Counted from the stretch's first letter, positions 50,903 through 64,000 are shown. The stretch: 64,000 bases of DNA from Bugulina stolonifera (GCA_935421135.1 OW285193.1:2356001-2420000); one strand, 5' to 3'. A program made the numbers and translations. The notes: generated by a model not told the origin, from the letters alone.

Positions 50903-52598
50903 GTGCCAGACGCCAGTCACACGTACACTGACGTAACCTGCATTCCTTCCTAGGTACCCATGTATATGTTGAAGATTCGATGGCAAATTATGGCCACGGA
51001 CATGACAATGTTCTGAACTGCGCCTCTCCGGATCTATTCACACTCGTTAGTTCTAAATAATTCCATTATAACCATGACCAAATCCACCTGTACCGGAAGA
51101 AGTTTGAACTTGCTTCCAGATATCTACATCTCTTCAATTGCTCATCAAAATGCAATGCATTATTCTATTATACATGTAATATAGCAGTAATACACTTCAT
51201 CTGTAAGGAAATTGTTTTCTTTGAAAAGGGTAAATCTGTGAGATCGTCTAGGCGTTAGCGTGGACGAGTCCCATGTCGCCTACTGCCCTACAGTTCGGAC
51301 AGTGGTGTCGCTGGTGGTACTCTGAAAATCCCAATATTCAATTCCCTATCTACGCACACACACACTAGCCGGTATTAATTCGCTCTTCTCAACAGTACGT
51401 AGATGACTATTTCTCGCTAGACCACGTCGTGTGTATAAATATTATTTTGCACAGTTCAAGTGACATTGTGGTTATAATGCGATCTGAAGTCTCCGTACGT
51501 CTCTGTCGGTGGTTGTTACGCCGAATATAGGATAACTTTACGCATCGGCCTGGCTGGTTCAAACCCATTATATTTACCAGTAGCATTACTTGACTCGGTC
51601 GCTCCTTTCAGGAGGTGTACGGTGGTAGTTGTCTTCTCTTTTCTCCACGTTTACACCTACATGTAGATTACCTTAAGCATTCGCGAACATACTGGGGACG
51701 GCAATGACCAAGGTCACATCACGGTAAATATCTGTCCTGCATGTGACTGTTTCCACATCCCGGGGACGGCCGGCTAGGTATTGGCGACATCTCCGCCCTT
51801 GTAATGTGTTCCCGTGTATATTTCACACCTATTTGCTCCAAAATACAAAATCCCATGGGTTTGGTGGACACAGAAATAGTCCAAATCACCAGACTGAGAT
51901 TCAAGGTGTAGCATACAGATTAAAAGGTAAGCATGGGGACCTCAGATAATATTATATTATCTGTGCCCTCACCTGCCTGTATCCAGACTGAATCCAGCAA
52001 TTAGTGTTACAAATCGCACGTGCTATGGCCTACGGTCCAGACAGTGAGCTTCACTGCTGGTACTGTCATGATACCAAATAACATAATACAACTGCACTGA
52101 ACCAAGTTCAACCATGCATATGCTACATAGGGCTGATGGAAGACCATGTTATTGGCGGATTCACCTATGCAACCCGGTGTTTTCGCTTGACAAATTCAAT
52201 GGTGTTTATACATGACTTACCCAAAGAGAGTCTGTTAATCCGTATACTCTATGATACTGTATTCTCTGGCCAGTTCAATCATCATGGTTTCAATATAATA
52301 ATCCAGCCGCCAGTAGAGGGCATACTAACTACAATGATATTCTTACTTTTTGGCATTGTTGACTTGATGCAGTTATTTGTAAGAAATGTAACAATTATTG
52401 TCTGATTAACGCGGCGTTTCCAAGCATAATAATATGTAACTGGCTGCGGAAACAGCGCTTGTACATGAACGTAACTGGCAACTCGCTCATTGAGCATGTG
52501 TCTATGCAGGAGTTGTTTCAAGCAGTTGTGTGTGTAGGGCTGCCGGTTCGGTAGGAGTTGTGTTCTCTATTCAAAGCTTGCCAATTTAAAAACGAGCT
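50903..52598 (+). repeat. Satellite unit U31, type G (1696 bp)
   Basis: First unit with GTCACATCACGG, CGCACGTGC and GCCACGGAC. It keeps AAAATGCAATGC and the ancestral-looking GCCGGTTCGG at its 3' end. Confidence 0.97.
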
Positions 52599-54294
52599 GT
52601 GCCAGACGCCAGTCACACGTACACTGACGTAACCTGCATTCCTTCCTAGGTACCCATGTATATGTTGAAGATTCGATGGCAAATTATGGCCACGGACATG
52701 ACAATGTTCTGAACTGCGCCTCTCCGGATCTATTCACACTCGTTAGTTCTAAATAATTCCATTATAACCATGACCAAATCCACCTGTACCGGAAGAAGTT
52801 TGAACTTGCTTCCAGATATCTACATCTCTTCAATTGCTCATCAAAATGTAATGCATTATTCTATTATACATGTAATATAGCAGTAATACACTTCATCTGT
52901 AAGGAAATTGTTTTCTTTGAAAAGGGTAAATCTGTGAGATCGTCTAGGCGTTAGCGTGGACGAGTCCCATGTCGCCTACTGCCCTACAGTTCGGACAGTG
53001 GTGTCGCTGGTGGTACTCTGAAAATCCCAATATTCAATTCCCTATCTACGCACACACACACTAGCCGGTATTAATTCGCTCTTCTCAACAGTACGTAGAT
53101 GACTATTTCTCGCTAGACCACGTCGTGTGTATAAATATTATTTTGCACAGTTCAAGTGACATTGTGGTTATAATGCGATCTGAAGTCTCCGTACGTCTCT
53201 GTCGGTGGTTGTTACGCCGAATATAGGATAACTTTACGCATCGGCCTGGCTGGTTCAAACCCATTATATTTACCAGTAGCATTACTTGACTCGGTCGCTC
53301 CTTTCAGGAGGTGTACGGTGGTAGTTGTCTTCTCTTTTCTCCACGTTTACACCTACATGTAGATTACCTTAAGCATTCGCGAACATACTGGGGACGGCAA
53401 TGACCAAGGTCACATCACGGTAAATATCTGTCCTGCATGTGACTGTTTCCACATCCCGGGGACGGCCGGCTAGGTATTGGCGACATCTCCGCCCTTGTAT
53501 TGTGTTCCCGTGTATATTTCACACCTATTTGCTCCAAAATACAAAATCCCATGGGTTTGGTGGACACAGAAATAGTCCAAATCACCAGACTGAGATTCAA
53601 GGTGTAGCATACAGATTAAAAGGTAAGCATGGGGACCTCAGATAATATTATATTATCTGTGCCCTCACCTGCCTGTATCCAGACTGAATCCAGCAATTAG
53701 TGTTACAAATCGCACGTGCTATGGCCTACGGTCCAGACAGTGAGCTTCACTGCTGGTACTGTCATGATACCAAATAACATAATACAACTGCACTGAACCA
53801 AGTTCAACCATGCATATGCTACATAGGGCTGATGGAAGACCATGTTATTGGCGGATTCACCTATGCAACCCGGTGTTTTCGCTTGACAAATTCAATGGTG
53901 TTTATACATGACTTACCCAAAGAGAGTCTGTTAATCCGTATACTCTATGATACTGTATTCTCTGGCCAGTTCAATCATCATGGTTTCAATATAATAATCC
54001 AGCCGCCAGTAGAGGGCATACTAACTACAATGATATTCTTACTTTTTGGCATTGTTGACTTGATGCAGTTATTTGTAAGAAATGTAACAATTATTGTCTG
54101 ATTAACGCGGCGTTTCCAAGCATAATAATATGTAACTGGCTGCGGAAACAGCGCTTGTACATGAACGTAACTGGCAACTCGCTCATTGAGCATGTGTCTA
54201 TGCAGGAGTTGTTTCAAGCAGTTGTGTGTGTAGGGCTGCCAGTTCGGTAGGAGTTGTGTTCTCTATTCAAAGCTTGCCAATTTAAAAACGAGCT
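52599..54294 (+). repeat. Satellite unit U32, type G (1696 bp)
   Basis: Has AAAATGTAATGC and T at 53500 (CTTGTATTG), shared only with U33. First type G unit with GCCAGTTCGG at its 3' end. Confidence 0.97.
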
Positions 54295-55990
54295 GTGCCA
54301 GACGCCAGTCACACGTACACTGACGTAACCTGCATTCCTTCCTAGGTACCCATGTATATGTTGAAGATTCGATGGCAAATTATGGCCACGGACATGACAA
54401 TGTTCTGAACTGCGCCTCTCCGGATCTATTCACACTCGTTAGTTCTAAATAATTCCATTATAACCATGACCAAATCCACCTGTACCGGAAGAAGTTTGAA
54501 CTTGCTTCCAGATATCTACATCTCTTCAATTGCTCATCAAAATGTAATGCATTATTCTATTATACATGTAATATAGCAGTAATACACTTCATCTGTAAGG
54601 AAATTGTTTTCTTTGAAAAGGGTAAATCTGTGAGATCGTCTAGGCGTTAGCGTGGACGAGTCCCATGTCGCCTACTGCCCTACAGTTCGGACAGTGGTGT
54701 CGCTGGTGGTACTCTGAAAATCCCAATATTCAATTCCCTATCTACGCACACACACACTAGCCGGTATTAATTCGCTCTTCTCAACAGTACGTAGATGACT
54801 ATTTCTCGCTAGACCACGTCGTGTGTATAAATATTATTTTGCACAGTTCAAGTGACATTGTGGTTATAATGCGATCTGAAGTCTCCGTACGTCTCTGTCG
54901 GTGGTTGTTACGCCGAATATAGGATAACTTTACGCATCGGCCTGGCTGGTTCAAACCCATTATATTTACCAGTAGCATTACTTGACTCGGTCGCTCCTTT
55001 CAGGAGGTGTACGGTGGTAGTTGTCTTCTCTTTTCTCCACGTTTACACCTACATGTAGATTACCTTAAGCATTCGCGAACATACTGGGGACGGCAATGAC
55101 CAAGGTCACATCACGGTAAATATCTGTCCTGCATGTGACTGTTTCCACATCCCGGGGACGGCCGGCTAGGTATTGGCGACATCTCCGCCCTTGTATTGTG
55201 TTCCCGTGTATATTTCACACCTATTTGCTCCAAAATACAAAATCCCATGGGTTTGGTGGACACAGAAATAGTCCAAATCACCAGACTGAGATTCAAGGTG
55301 TAGCATACAGATTAAAAGGTAAGCATGGGGACCTCAGATAATATTATATTATCTGTGCCCTCACCTGCCTGTATCCAGACTGAATCCAGCAATTAGTGTT
55401 ACAAATCGCACGTGCTATGGCCTACGGTCCAGACAGTGAGCTTCACTGCTGGTACTGTCATGATACCAAATAACATAATACAACTGCACTGAACCAAGTT
55501 CAACCATGCATATGCTACATAGGGCTGATGGAAGACCATGTTATTGGCGGATTCACCTATGCAACCCGGTGTTTTCGCTTGACAAATTCAATGGTGTTTA
55601 TACATGACTTACCCAAAGAGAGTCTGTTAATCCGTATACTCTATGATACTGTATTCTCTGGCCAGTTCAATCATCATGGTTTCAATATAATAATCCAGCC
55701 GCCAGTAGAGGGCATACTAACTACAATGATATTCTTACTTTTTGGCATTGTTGACTTGATGCAGTTATTTGTAAGAAATGTAACAATTATTGTCTGATTA
55801 ACGCGGCGTTTCCAAGCATAATAATATGTAACTGGCTGCGGAAACAGCGCTTGTACATGAACGTAACTGGCAACTCGCTCATTGAGCATGTGTCTATGCA
55901 GGAGTTGTTTCAAGCAGTTGTGTGTGTAGGGCTGCCAGTTCGGTAGGAGTTGTGTTCTCTATTCAAAGCTTGCCAATTTAAAAACGAGCT
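54295..55990 (+). repeat. Satellite unit U33, type G (1696 bp)
   Basis: Shares the CTTGTATTG variant (T at 55196) with U32. No difference from U32 was noticed at the diagnostic sites. Confidence 0.97.
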
Positions 55991-57686
55991 GTGCCAGACG
56001 CCAGTCACACGTACACTGACGTAACCTGCATTCCTTCCTAGGTACCCATGTATATGTTGAAGATTCGATGGCAAATTATGGCCACGGACATGACAATGTT
56101 CTGAACTGCGCCTCTCCGGATCTATTCACACTCGTTAGTTCTAAATAATTCCATTATAACCATGACCAAATCCACCTGTACCGGAAGAAGTTTGAACTTG
56201 CTTCCAGATATCTACATCTCTTCAATTGCTCATCAAAATGTAATGCATTATTCTATTATACATGTAATATAGCAGTAATACACTTCATCTGTAAGGAAAT
56301 TGTTTTCTTTGAAAAGGGTAAATCTGTGAGATCGTCTAGGCGTTAGCGTGGACGAGTCCCATGTCGCCTACTGCCCTACAGTTCGGACAGTGGTGTCGCT
56401 GGTGGTACTCTGAAAATCCCAATATTCAATTCCCTATCTACGCACACACACACTAGCCGGTATTAATTCGCTCTTCTCAACAGTACGTAGATGACTATTT
56501 CTCGCTAGACCACGTCGTGTGTATAAATATTATTTTGCACAGTTCAAGTGACATTGTGGTTATAATGCGATCTGAAGTCTCCGTACGTCTCTGTCGGTGG
56601 TTGTTACGCCGAATATAGGATAACTTTACGCATCGGCCTGGCTGGTTCAAACCCATTATATTTACCAGTAGCATTACTTGACTCGGTCGCTCCTTTCAGG
56701 AGGTGTACGGTGGTAGTTGTCTTCTCTTTTCTCCACGTTTACACCTACATGTAGATTACCTTAAGCATTCGCGAACATACTGGGGACGGCAATGACCAAG
56801 GTCACATCACGGTAAATATCTGTCCTGCATGTGACTGTTTCCACATCCCGGGGACGGCCGGCTAGGTATTGGCGACATCTCCGCCCTTGTAATGTGTTCC
56901 CGTGTATATTTCACACCTATTTGCTCCAAAATACAAAATCCCATGGGTTTGGTGGACACAGAAATAGTCCAAATCACCAGACTGAGATTCAAGGTGTAGC
57001 ATACAGATTAAAAGGTAAGCATGGGGACCTCAGATAATATTATATTATCTGTGCCCTCACCTGCCTGTATCCAGACTGAATCCAGCAATTAGTGTTACAA
57101 ATCGCACGTGCTATGGCCTACGGTCCAGACAGTGAGCTTCACTGCTGGTACTGTCATGATACCAAATAACATAATACAACTGCACTGAACCAAGTTCAAC
57201 CATGCATATGCTACATAGGGCTGATGGAAGACCATGTTATTGGCGGATTCACCTATGCAACCCGGTGTTTTCGCTTGACAAATTCAATGGTGTTTATACA
57301 TGACTTACCCAAAGAGAGTCTGTTAATCCGTATACTCTATGATACTGTATTCTCTGGCCAGTTCAATCATCATGGTTTCAATATAATAATCCAGCCGCCA
57401 GTAGAGGGCATACTAACTACAATGATATTCTTACTTTTTGGCATTGTTGACTTGATGCAGTTATTTGTAAGAAATGTAACAATTATTGTCTGATTAACGC
57501 GGCGTTTCCAAGCATAATAATATGTAACTGGCTGCGGAAACAGCGCTTGTACATGAACGTAACTGGCAACTCGCTCATTGAGCATGTGTCTATGCAGGAG
57601 TTGTTTCAAGCAGTTGTGTGTGTAGGGCTGCCAGTTCGGTAGGAGTTGTGTTCTCTATTCAAAGCTTGCCAATTTAAAAACGAGCT
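55991..57686 (+). repeat. Satellite unit U34, type G (1696 bp)
   Basis: Like U32 and U33 but with the usual CTTGTAATG. It has AAAATGTAATGC and GCCAGTTCGG. Confidence 0.97.
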
Positions 57687-59382
57687 GTGCCAGACGCCAG
57701 TCACACGTACACTGACGTAACCTGCATTCCTTCCTAGGTACCCATGTATATGTTGAAGATTCGATGGCAAATTATGGCCACGGACATGACAATGTTCTGA
57801 ACTGCGCCTCTCCGGATCTATTCACACTCGTTAGTTCTAAATAATTCCATTATAACCATGACCAAATCCACCTGTACCGGAAGAAGTTTGAACTTGCTTC
57901 CAGATATCTACATCTCTTCAATTGCTCATCAAAATGCAATGCATTATTCTATTATACATGTAATATAGCAGTAATACACTTCATCTGTAAGGAAATTGTT
58001 TTCTTTGAAAAGGGTAAATCTGTGAGATCGTCTAGGCGTTAGCGTGGACGAGTCCCATGTCGCCTACTGCCCTACAGTTCGGACAGTGGTGTCGCTGGTG
58101 GTACTCTGAAAATCCCAATATTCAATTCCCTATCTACGCACACACACACTAGCCGGTATTAATTCGCTCTTCTCAACAGTACGTAGATGACTATTTCTCG
58201 CTAGACCACGTCGTGTGTATAAATATTATTTTGCACAGTTCAAGTGACATTGTGGTTATAATGCGATCTGAAGTCTCCGTACGTCTCTGTCGGTGGTTGT
58301 TACGCCGAATATAGGATAACTTTACGCATCGGCCTGGCTGGTTCAAACCCATTATATTTACCAGTAGCATTACTTGACTCGGTCGCTCCTTTCAGGAGGT
58401 GTACGGTGGTAGTTGTCTTCTCTTTTCTCCACGTTTACACCTACATGTAGATTACCTTAAGCATTCGCGAACATACTGGGGACGGCAATGACCAAGGTCA
58501 CATCACGGTAAATATCTGTCCTGCATGTGACTGTTTCCACATCCCGGGGACGGCCGGCTAGGTATTGGCGACATCTCCGCCCTTGTAATGTGTTCCCGTG
58601 TATATTTCACACCTATTTGCTCCAAAATACAAAATCCCATGGGTTTGGTGGACACAGAAATAGTCCAAATCACCAGACTGAGATTCAAGGTGTAGCATAC
58701 AGATTAAAAGGTAAGCATGGGGACCTCAGATAATATTATATTATCTGTGCCCTCACCTGCCTGTATCCAGACTGAATCCAGCAATTAGTGTTACAAATCG
58801 CACGTGCTATGGCCTACGGTCCAGACAGTGAGCTTCACTGCTGGTACTGTCATGATACCAAATAACATAATACAACTGCACTGAACCAAGTTCAACCATG
58901 CATATGCTACATAGGGCTGATGGAAGACCATGTTATTGGCGGATTCACCTATGCAACCCGGTGTTTTCGCTTGACAAATTCAATGGTGTTTATACATGAC
59001 TTACCCAAAGAGAGTCTGTTAATCCGTATACTCTATGATACTGTATTCTCTGGCCAGTTCAATCATCATGGTTTCAATATAATAATCCAGCCGCCAGTAG
59101 AGGGCATACTAACTACAATGATATTCTTACTTTTTGGCATTGTTGACTTGATGCAGTTATTTGTAAGAAATGTAACAATTATTGTCTGATTAACGCGGCG
59201 TTTCCAAGCATAATAATATGTAACTGGCTGCGGAAACAGCGCTTGTACATGAACGTAACTGGCAACTCGCTCATTGAGCATGTGTCTATGCAGGAGTTGT
59301 TTCAAGCAGTTGTGTGTGTAGGGCTGCCAGTTCGGTAGGAGTTGTGTTCTCTATTCAAAGCTTGCCAATTTAAAAACGAGCT
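57687..59382 (+). repeat. Satellite unit U35, type G (1696 bp)
   Basis: Has AAAATGCAATGC again, otherwise seen in U29-U31 and U36, together with the later GCCAGTTCGG 3' end. Confidence 0.97.
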
Positions 59383-61078
59383 GTGCCAGACGCCAGTCAC
59401 ACGTACACTGACGTAACCTGCATTCCTTCCTAGGTACCCATGTATATGTTGAAGATTCGATGGCAAATTATGGCCACGGACATGACAATGTTCTGAACTG
59501 CGCCTCTCCGGATCTATTCACACTCGTTAGTTCTAAATAATTCCATTATAACCATGACCAAATCCACCTGTACCGGAAGAAGTTTGAACTTGCTTCCAGA
59601 TATCTACATCTCTTCAATTGCTCATCAAAATGCAATGCATTATTCTATTATACATGTAATATAGCAGTAATACACTTCATCTGTAAGGAAATTGTTTTCT
59701 TTGAAAAGGGTAAATCTGTGAGATCGTCTAGGCGTTAGCGTGGACGAGTCCCATGTCGCCTACTGCCCTACAGTTCGGACAGTGGTGTCGCTGGTGGTAC
59801 TCTGAAAATCCCAATATTCAATTCCCTATCTACGCACACACACACTAGCCGGTATTAATTCGCTCTTCTCAACAGTACGTAGATGACTATTTCTCGCTAG
59901 ACCACGTCGTGTGTATAAATATTATTTTGCACAGTTCAAGTGACATTGTGGTTATAATGCGATCTGAAGTCTCCGTACGTCTCTGTCGGTGGTTGTTACG
60001 CCGAATATAGGATAACTTTACGCATCGGCCTGGCTGGTTCAAACCCATTATATTTACCAGTAGCATTACTTGACTCGGTCGCTCCTTTCAGGAGGTGTAC
60101 GGTGGTAGTTGTCTTCTCTTTTCTCCACGTTTACACCTACATGTAGATTACCTTAAGCATTCGCGAACATACTGGGGACGGCAATGACCAAGGTCACATC
60201 ACGGTAAATATCTGTCCTGCATGTGACTGTTTCCACATCCCGGGGACGGCCGGCTAGGTATTGGCGACATCTCCGCCCTTGTAATGTGTTCCCGTGTATA
60301 TTTCACACCTATTTGCTCCAAAATACAAAATCCCATGGGTTTGGTGGACACAGAAATAGTCCAAATCACCAGACTGAGATTCAAGGTGTAGCATACAGAT
60401 TAAAAGGTAAGCATGGGGACCTCAGATAATATTATATTATCTGTGCCCTCACCTGCCTGTATCCAGACTGAATCCAGCAATTAGTGTTACAAATCGCACG
60501 TGCTATGGCCTACGGTCCAGACAGTGAGCTTCACTGCTGGTACTGTCATGATACCAAATAACATAATACAACTGCACTGAACCAAGTTCAACCATGCATA
60601 TGCTACATAGGGCTGATGGAAGACCATGTTATTGGCGGATTCACCTATGCAACCCGGTGTTTTCGCTTGACAAATTCAATGGTGTTTATACATGACTTAC
60701 CCAAAGAGAGTCTGTTAATCCGTATACTCTATGATACTGTATTCTCTGGCCAGTTCAATCATCATGGTTTCAATATAATAATCCAGCCGCCAGTAGAGGG
60801 CATACTAACTACAATGATATTCTTACTTTTTGGCATTGTTGACTTGATGCAGTTATTTGTAAGAAATGTAACAATTATTGTCTGATTAACGCGGCGTTTC
60901 CAAGCATAATAATATGTAACTGGCTGCGGAAACAGCGCTTGTACATGAACGTAACTGGCAACTCGCTCATTGAGCATGTGTCTATGCAGGAGTTGTTTCA
61001 AGCAGTTGTGTGTGTAGGGCTGCCAGTTCAGTAGGAGTTGTGTTCTCTATTCAAAGCTTGCCAATTTAAAAACGAGCT
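59383..61078 (+). repeat. Satellite unit U36, type G (1696 bp)
   Basis: Has AAAATGCAATGC like U35. A at 61030 (GCCAGTTCAG) is private. Confidence 0.97.
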
Positions 61079-62774
61079 GTGCCAGACGCCAGTCACACGT
61101 ACACTGACGTAACCTGCATTCCTTCCTAGGTACCCATGTATATGTTGAAGATTCGATGGCAAATTATGGCCACGGACATGACAATGTTCTGAACTGCGCC
61201 TCTCCGGATCTATTCACACTCGTTAGTTCTAAATAATTCCATTATAACCATGACCAAATCCACCTGTACCGGAAGAAGTTTGAACTTGCTTCCAGATATC
61301 TACATCTCTTCAATTGCTCATCAAAATGTAATGCATTATTCTATTATACATGTAATATAGCAGTAATACACTTCATCTGTAAGGAAATTGTTTTCTTTGA
61401 AAAGGGTAAATCTGTGAGATCGTCTAGGCGTTAGCGTGGACGAGTCCCATGTCGCCTACTGCCCTACAGTTCGGACAGTGGTGTCGCTGGTGGTACTCTG
61501 AAAATCCCAATATTCAATTCCCTATCTACGCACACACACACTAGCCGGTATTAATTCGCTCTTCTCAACAGTACGTAGATGACTATTTCTCGCTAGACCA
61601 CGTCGTGTGTATAAATATTATTTTGCACAGTTCAAGTGACATTGTGGTTATAATGCGATCTGAAGTCTCCGTACGTCTCTGTCGGTGGTTGTTACGCCGA
61701 ATATAGGATAACTTTACGCATCGGCCTGGCTGGTTCAAACCCATTATATTTACCAGTAGCATTACTTGACTCGGTCGCTCCTTTCAGGAGGTGTACGGTG
61801 GTAGTTGTCTTCTCTTTTCTCCACGTTTACACCTACATGTAGATTACCTTAAGCATTCGCGAACATACTGGGGACGGCAATGACCAAGGTCACATCACGG
61901 TAAATATCTGTCCTGCATGTGACTGTTTCCACATCCCGGGGACGGCCGGCTAGGTATTGGCGACATCTCCGCCCTTGTAATGTGTTCCCGTGTATATTTC
62001 ACACCTATTTGCTCCAAAATACAAAATCCCATGGGTTTGGTGGACACAGAAATAGTCCAAATCACCAGACTGAGATTCAAGGTGTAGCATACAGATTAAA
62101 AGGTAAGCATGGGGACCTCAGATAATATTATATTATCTGTGCCCTCACCTGCCTGTATCCAGACTGAATCCAGCAATTAGTGTTACAAATCGCACGTGCT
62201 ATGGCCTACGGTCCAGACAGTGAGCTTCACTGCTGGTACTGTCATGATACCAAATAACATAATACAACTGCACTGAACCAAGTTCAACCATGCATATGCT
62301 ACATAGGGCTGATGGAAGACCATGTTATTGGCGGATTCACCTATGCAACCCGGTGTTTTCGCTTGACAAATTCAATGGTGTTTATACATGACTTACCCAA
62401 AGAGAGTCTGTTAATCCGTATACTCTATGATACTGTATTCTCTGGCCAGTTCAATCATCATGGTTTCAATATAATAATCCAGCCGCCAGTAGAGGGCATA
62501 CTAACTACAATGATATTCTTACTTTTTGGCATTGTTGACTTGATGCAGTTATTTGTAAGAAATGTAACAATTATTGTCTGATTAACGCGGCGTTTCCAAG
62601 CATAATAATATGTAACTGGCTGCGGAAACAGCGCTTGTACATGAACGTAACTGGCAACTCGCTCATTGAGCATGTGTCTATGCAGGAGTTGTTTCAAGCA
62701 GTTGTGTGTGTAGGGCTGCCAGTTCGGTAGGAGTTGTGTTCTCTATTCAAAGCTTGCCAATTTAAAAACGAGCT
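61079..62774 (+). repeat. Satellite unit U37, type G (1696 bp)
   Basis: Has AAAATGTAATGC and GCCAGTTCGG. Last complete unit of the window. Confidence 0.97.
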
Positions 62775-64000
62775 GTGCCAGACGCCAGTCACACGTACAC
62801 TGACGTAACCTGCATTCCTTCCTAGGTACCCATGTATATGTTGAAGATTCGATGGCAAATTATGGCCACGGACATGACAATGTTCTGAACTGCGCCTCTC
62901 CGGATCTATTCACACTCGTTAGTTCTAAATAATTCCATTATAACCATGACCAAATCCACCTGTACCGGAAGAAGTTTGAACTTGCTTCCAGATATCTACA
63001 TCTCTTCAATTGCTCATCAAAATGTAATGCATTATTCTATTATACATGTAATATAGCAGTAATACACTTCATCTGTAAGGAAATTGTTTTCTTTGAAAAG
63101 GGTAAATCTGTGAGATCGTCTAGGCGTTAGCGTGGACGAGTCCCATGTCGCCTACTGCCCTACAGTTCGGACAGTGGTGTCGCTGGTGGTACTCTGAAAA
63201 TCCCAATATTCAATTCCCTATCTACGCACACACACACTAGCCGGTATTAATTCGCTCTTCTCAACAGTACGTAGATGACTATTTCTCGCTAGACCACGTC
63301 GTGTGTATAAATATTATTTTGCACAGTTCAAGTGACATTGTGGTTATAATGCGATCTGAAGTCTCCGTACGTCTCTGTCGGTGGTTGTTACGCCGAATAT
63401 AGGATAACTTTACGCATCGGCCTGGCTGGTTCAAACCCATTATATTTACCAGTAGCATTACTTGACTCGGTCGCTCCTTTCAGGAGGTGTACGGTGGTAG
63501 TTGTCTTCTCTTTTCTCCACGTTTACACCTACATGTAGATTACCTTAAGCATTCGCGAACATACTGGGGACGGCAATGACCAAGGTCACATCACGGTAAA
63601 TATCTGTCCTGCATGTGACTGTTTCCACATCCCGGGGACGGCCGGCTAGGTATTGGCGACATCTCCGCCCTTGTAATGTGTTCCCGTGTATATTTCACAC
63701 CTATTTGCTCCAAAATACAAAATCCCATGGGTTTGGTGGACACAGAAATAGTCCAAATCACCAGACTGAGATTCAAGGTGTAGCATACAGATTAAAAGGT
63801 AAGCATGGGGACCTCAGATAATATTATATTATCTGTGCCCTCACCTGCCTGTATCCAGACTGAATCCAGCAATTAGTGTTACAAATCGCACGTGCTATGG
63901 CCTACGGTCCAGACAGTGAGCTTCACTGCTGGTACTGTCATGATACCAAATAACATAATACAACTGCACTGAACCAAGTTCAACCATGCATATGCTACAT
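62775..64000 (+). repeat. Satellite unit U38, type G, truncated by the window end
   Basis: The first 1,226 bases of a type G unit, with AAAATGTAATGC. The cut is the window edge, not a break in the array. Confidence 0.97.

Larger units (their letters stand above)
1..64000. repeat. Macrosatellite tandem array, about 1.7-kb monomer, 37 complete units plus a partial one
   Basis: The sequence starting GTGCCAGACG at base 1 recurs at 1696, 3391, 5091, 6786 and so on to 62775, always in the same orientation and with no intervening sequence. Intervals are 1695, 1696 or 1700. Units of different type differ by a few percent (about 50 substitutions by hand count between U1 and U2); units of the same type differ at only a few sites. 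No unique flanking sequence is present. No gene, RNA gene or transposon was recognised anywhere in the window. Long homogenised arrays with higher-order structure are typical of eukaryotic satellite or macrosatellite DNA; the chromosomal location cannot be told from this window. Confidence 0.98.
49207..64000 (+). repeat. Homogenised monomeric block of type G (U30 to U38)
   Basis: Eight complete units of exactly 1,696 bases and a partial ninth, all type G, with no dimeric or hexameric alternation. Only a handful of sites vary among them, in contrast to the mixed types upstream. It continues past the window end. Confidence 0.93.

Noticed and set aside
16..64000. Could the unit be a 5S rRNA, snRNA, histone or tRNA gene repeat
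   Set aside because: No 5S internal control region, no U1/U2/U6 core sequences, no histone-like protein and no tRNA fold were found in the monomer. AGATTAAAAGGTAAGCATGG near 1015 vaguely recalls part of U6 but does not align beyond a few bases.
1..64000. Insertion sequence, LTR or other transposon as the repeating unit
   Set aside because: No terminal inverted repeats, long terminal repeats, target-site duplications or transposase, integrase or reverse-transcriptase frames were found; units abut directly.
1..64000. CRISPR array or bacterial origin
   Set aside because: The repeat is far too long, has no spacers, and lacks any bacterial gene context.
49207..64000. Assembly artefact producing identical units
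   Set aside because: Cannot be excluded from sequence alone, but units carry scattered private and shared variants (53500, 55196, 61030 and the AAAATGC/AAAATGT pattern) that simple copy-paste of one unit would not give.

Overview
The whole 64,000-base window is one uninterrupted head-to-tail tandem array, a macrosatellite with a monomer of about 1.7 kb. I count 37 complete monomers (units U1 to U37) and a partial 38th (1,226 bases) cut by the window end. Neither edge leaves the array, so it is longer than 64 kb. Complete units are 1,695, 1,696 or 1,700 bases. These lengths fit two insertions: a 4-base ACGT near monomer position 275 and a single A near position 1,106. I found no protein-coding gene, rRNA, tRNA, CRISPR array or recognisable transposon. 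Every open frame is short (92 codons at most), recurs once per monomer, overlaps frames on the other strand and resembles nothing I know.

A very large tandem array of a long monomer with higher-order structure and no genes points to a eukaryotic nuclear chromosome (centromeric, subtelomeric, sex-chromosomal or other macrosatellite heterochromatin). I do not recognise the monomer and cannot name the organism. CpG is not strongly depleted (about 66 in U1 by hand count), yet CpG sites are over-represented among the differences between monomer types.

By shared variants the units fall into seven types, which I call A to G, plus two chimeras. U1-U9 (1-15260) mix types A, B and C and include a trimer B-A-B that occurs twice (5091-10175 and 10176-15260). 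U10 is an A/F-like chimera. U11-U12 are type E. U13-U16 are two C-D dimers. U17-U22 and U23-U28 are two copies of a hexameric higher-order repeat F-E-F-E-C-D with an exact period of 10,186 bases (27139-37324 and 37325-47510). U29 is a G/D chimera. U30-U38 (49207-64000) are a nearly homogeneous monomeric block of type G, which itself joins an E-like 5' half to a C-like 3' half.

No set of genes works together here. The informative content is the recombination history of the array (unequal exchange and conversion, with several switch points near the middle of the monomer) and a few short motifs copied in step with the monomer: a CTCF-like site, a splice acceptor/donor pair around a 315-base segment, a TATA-like element, a perfect B-box match and a nuclear-receptor-like palindrome. 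Several of these differ between monomer types. The motif functions are hypotheses; the repeat structure is read directly from the sequence. Monomer coordinates below count from the GTGCCAGACG that opens each unit, a phase chosen only because the window starts there.
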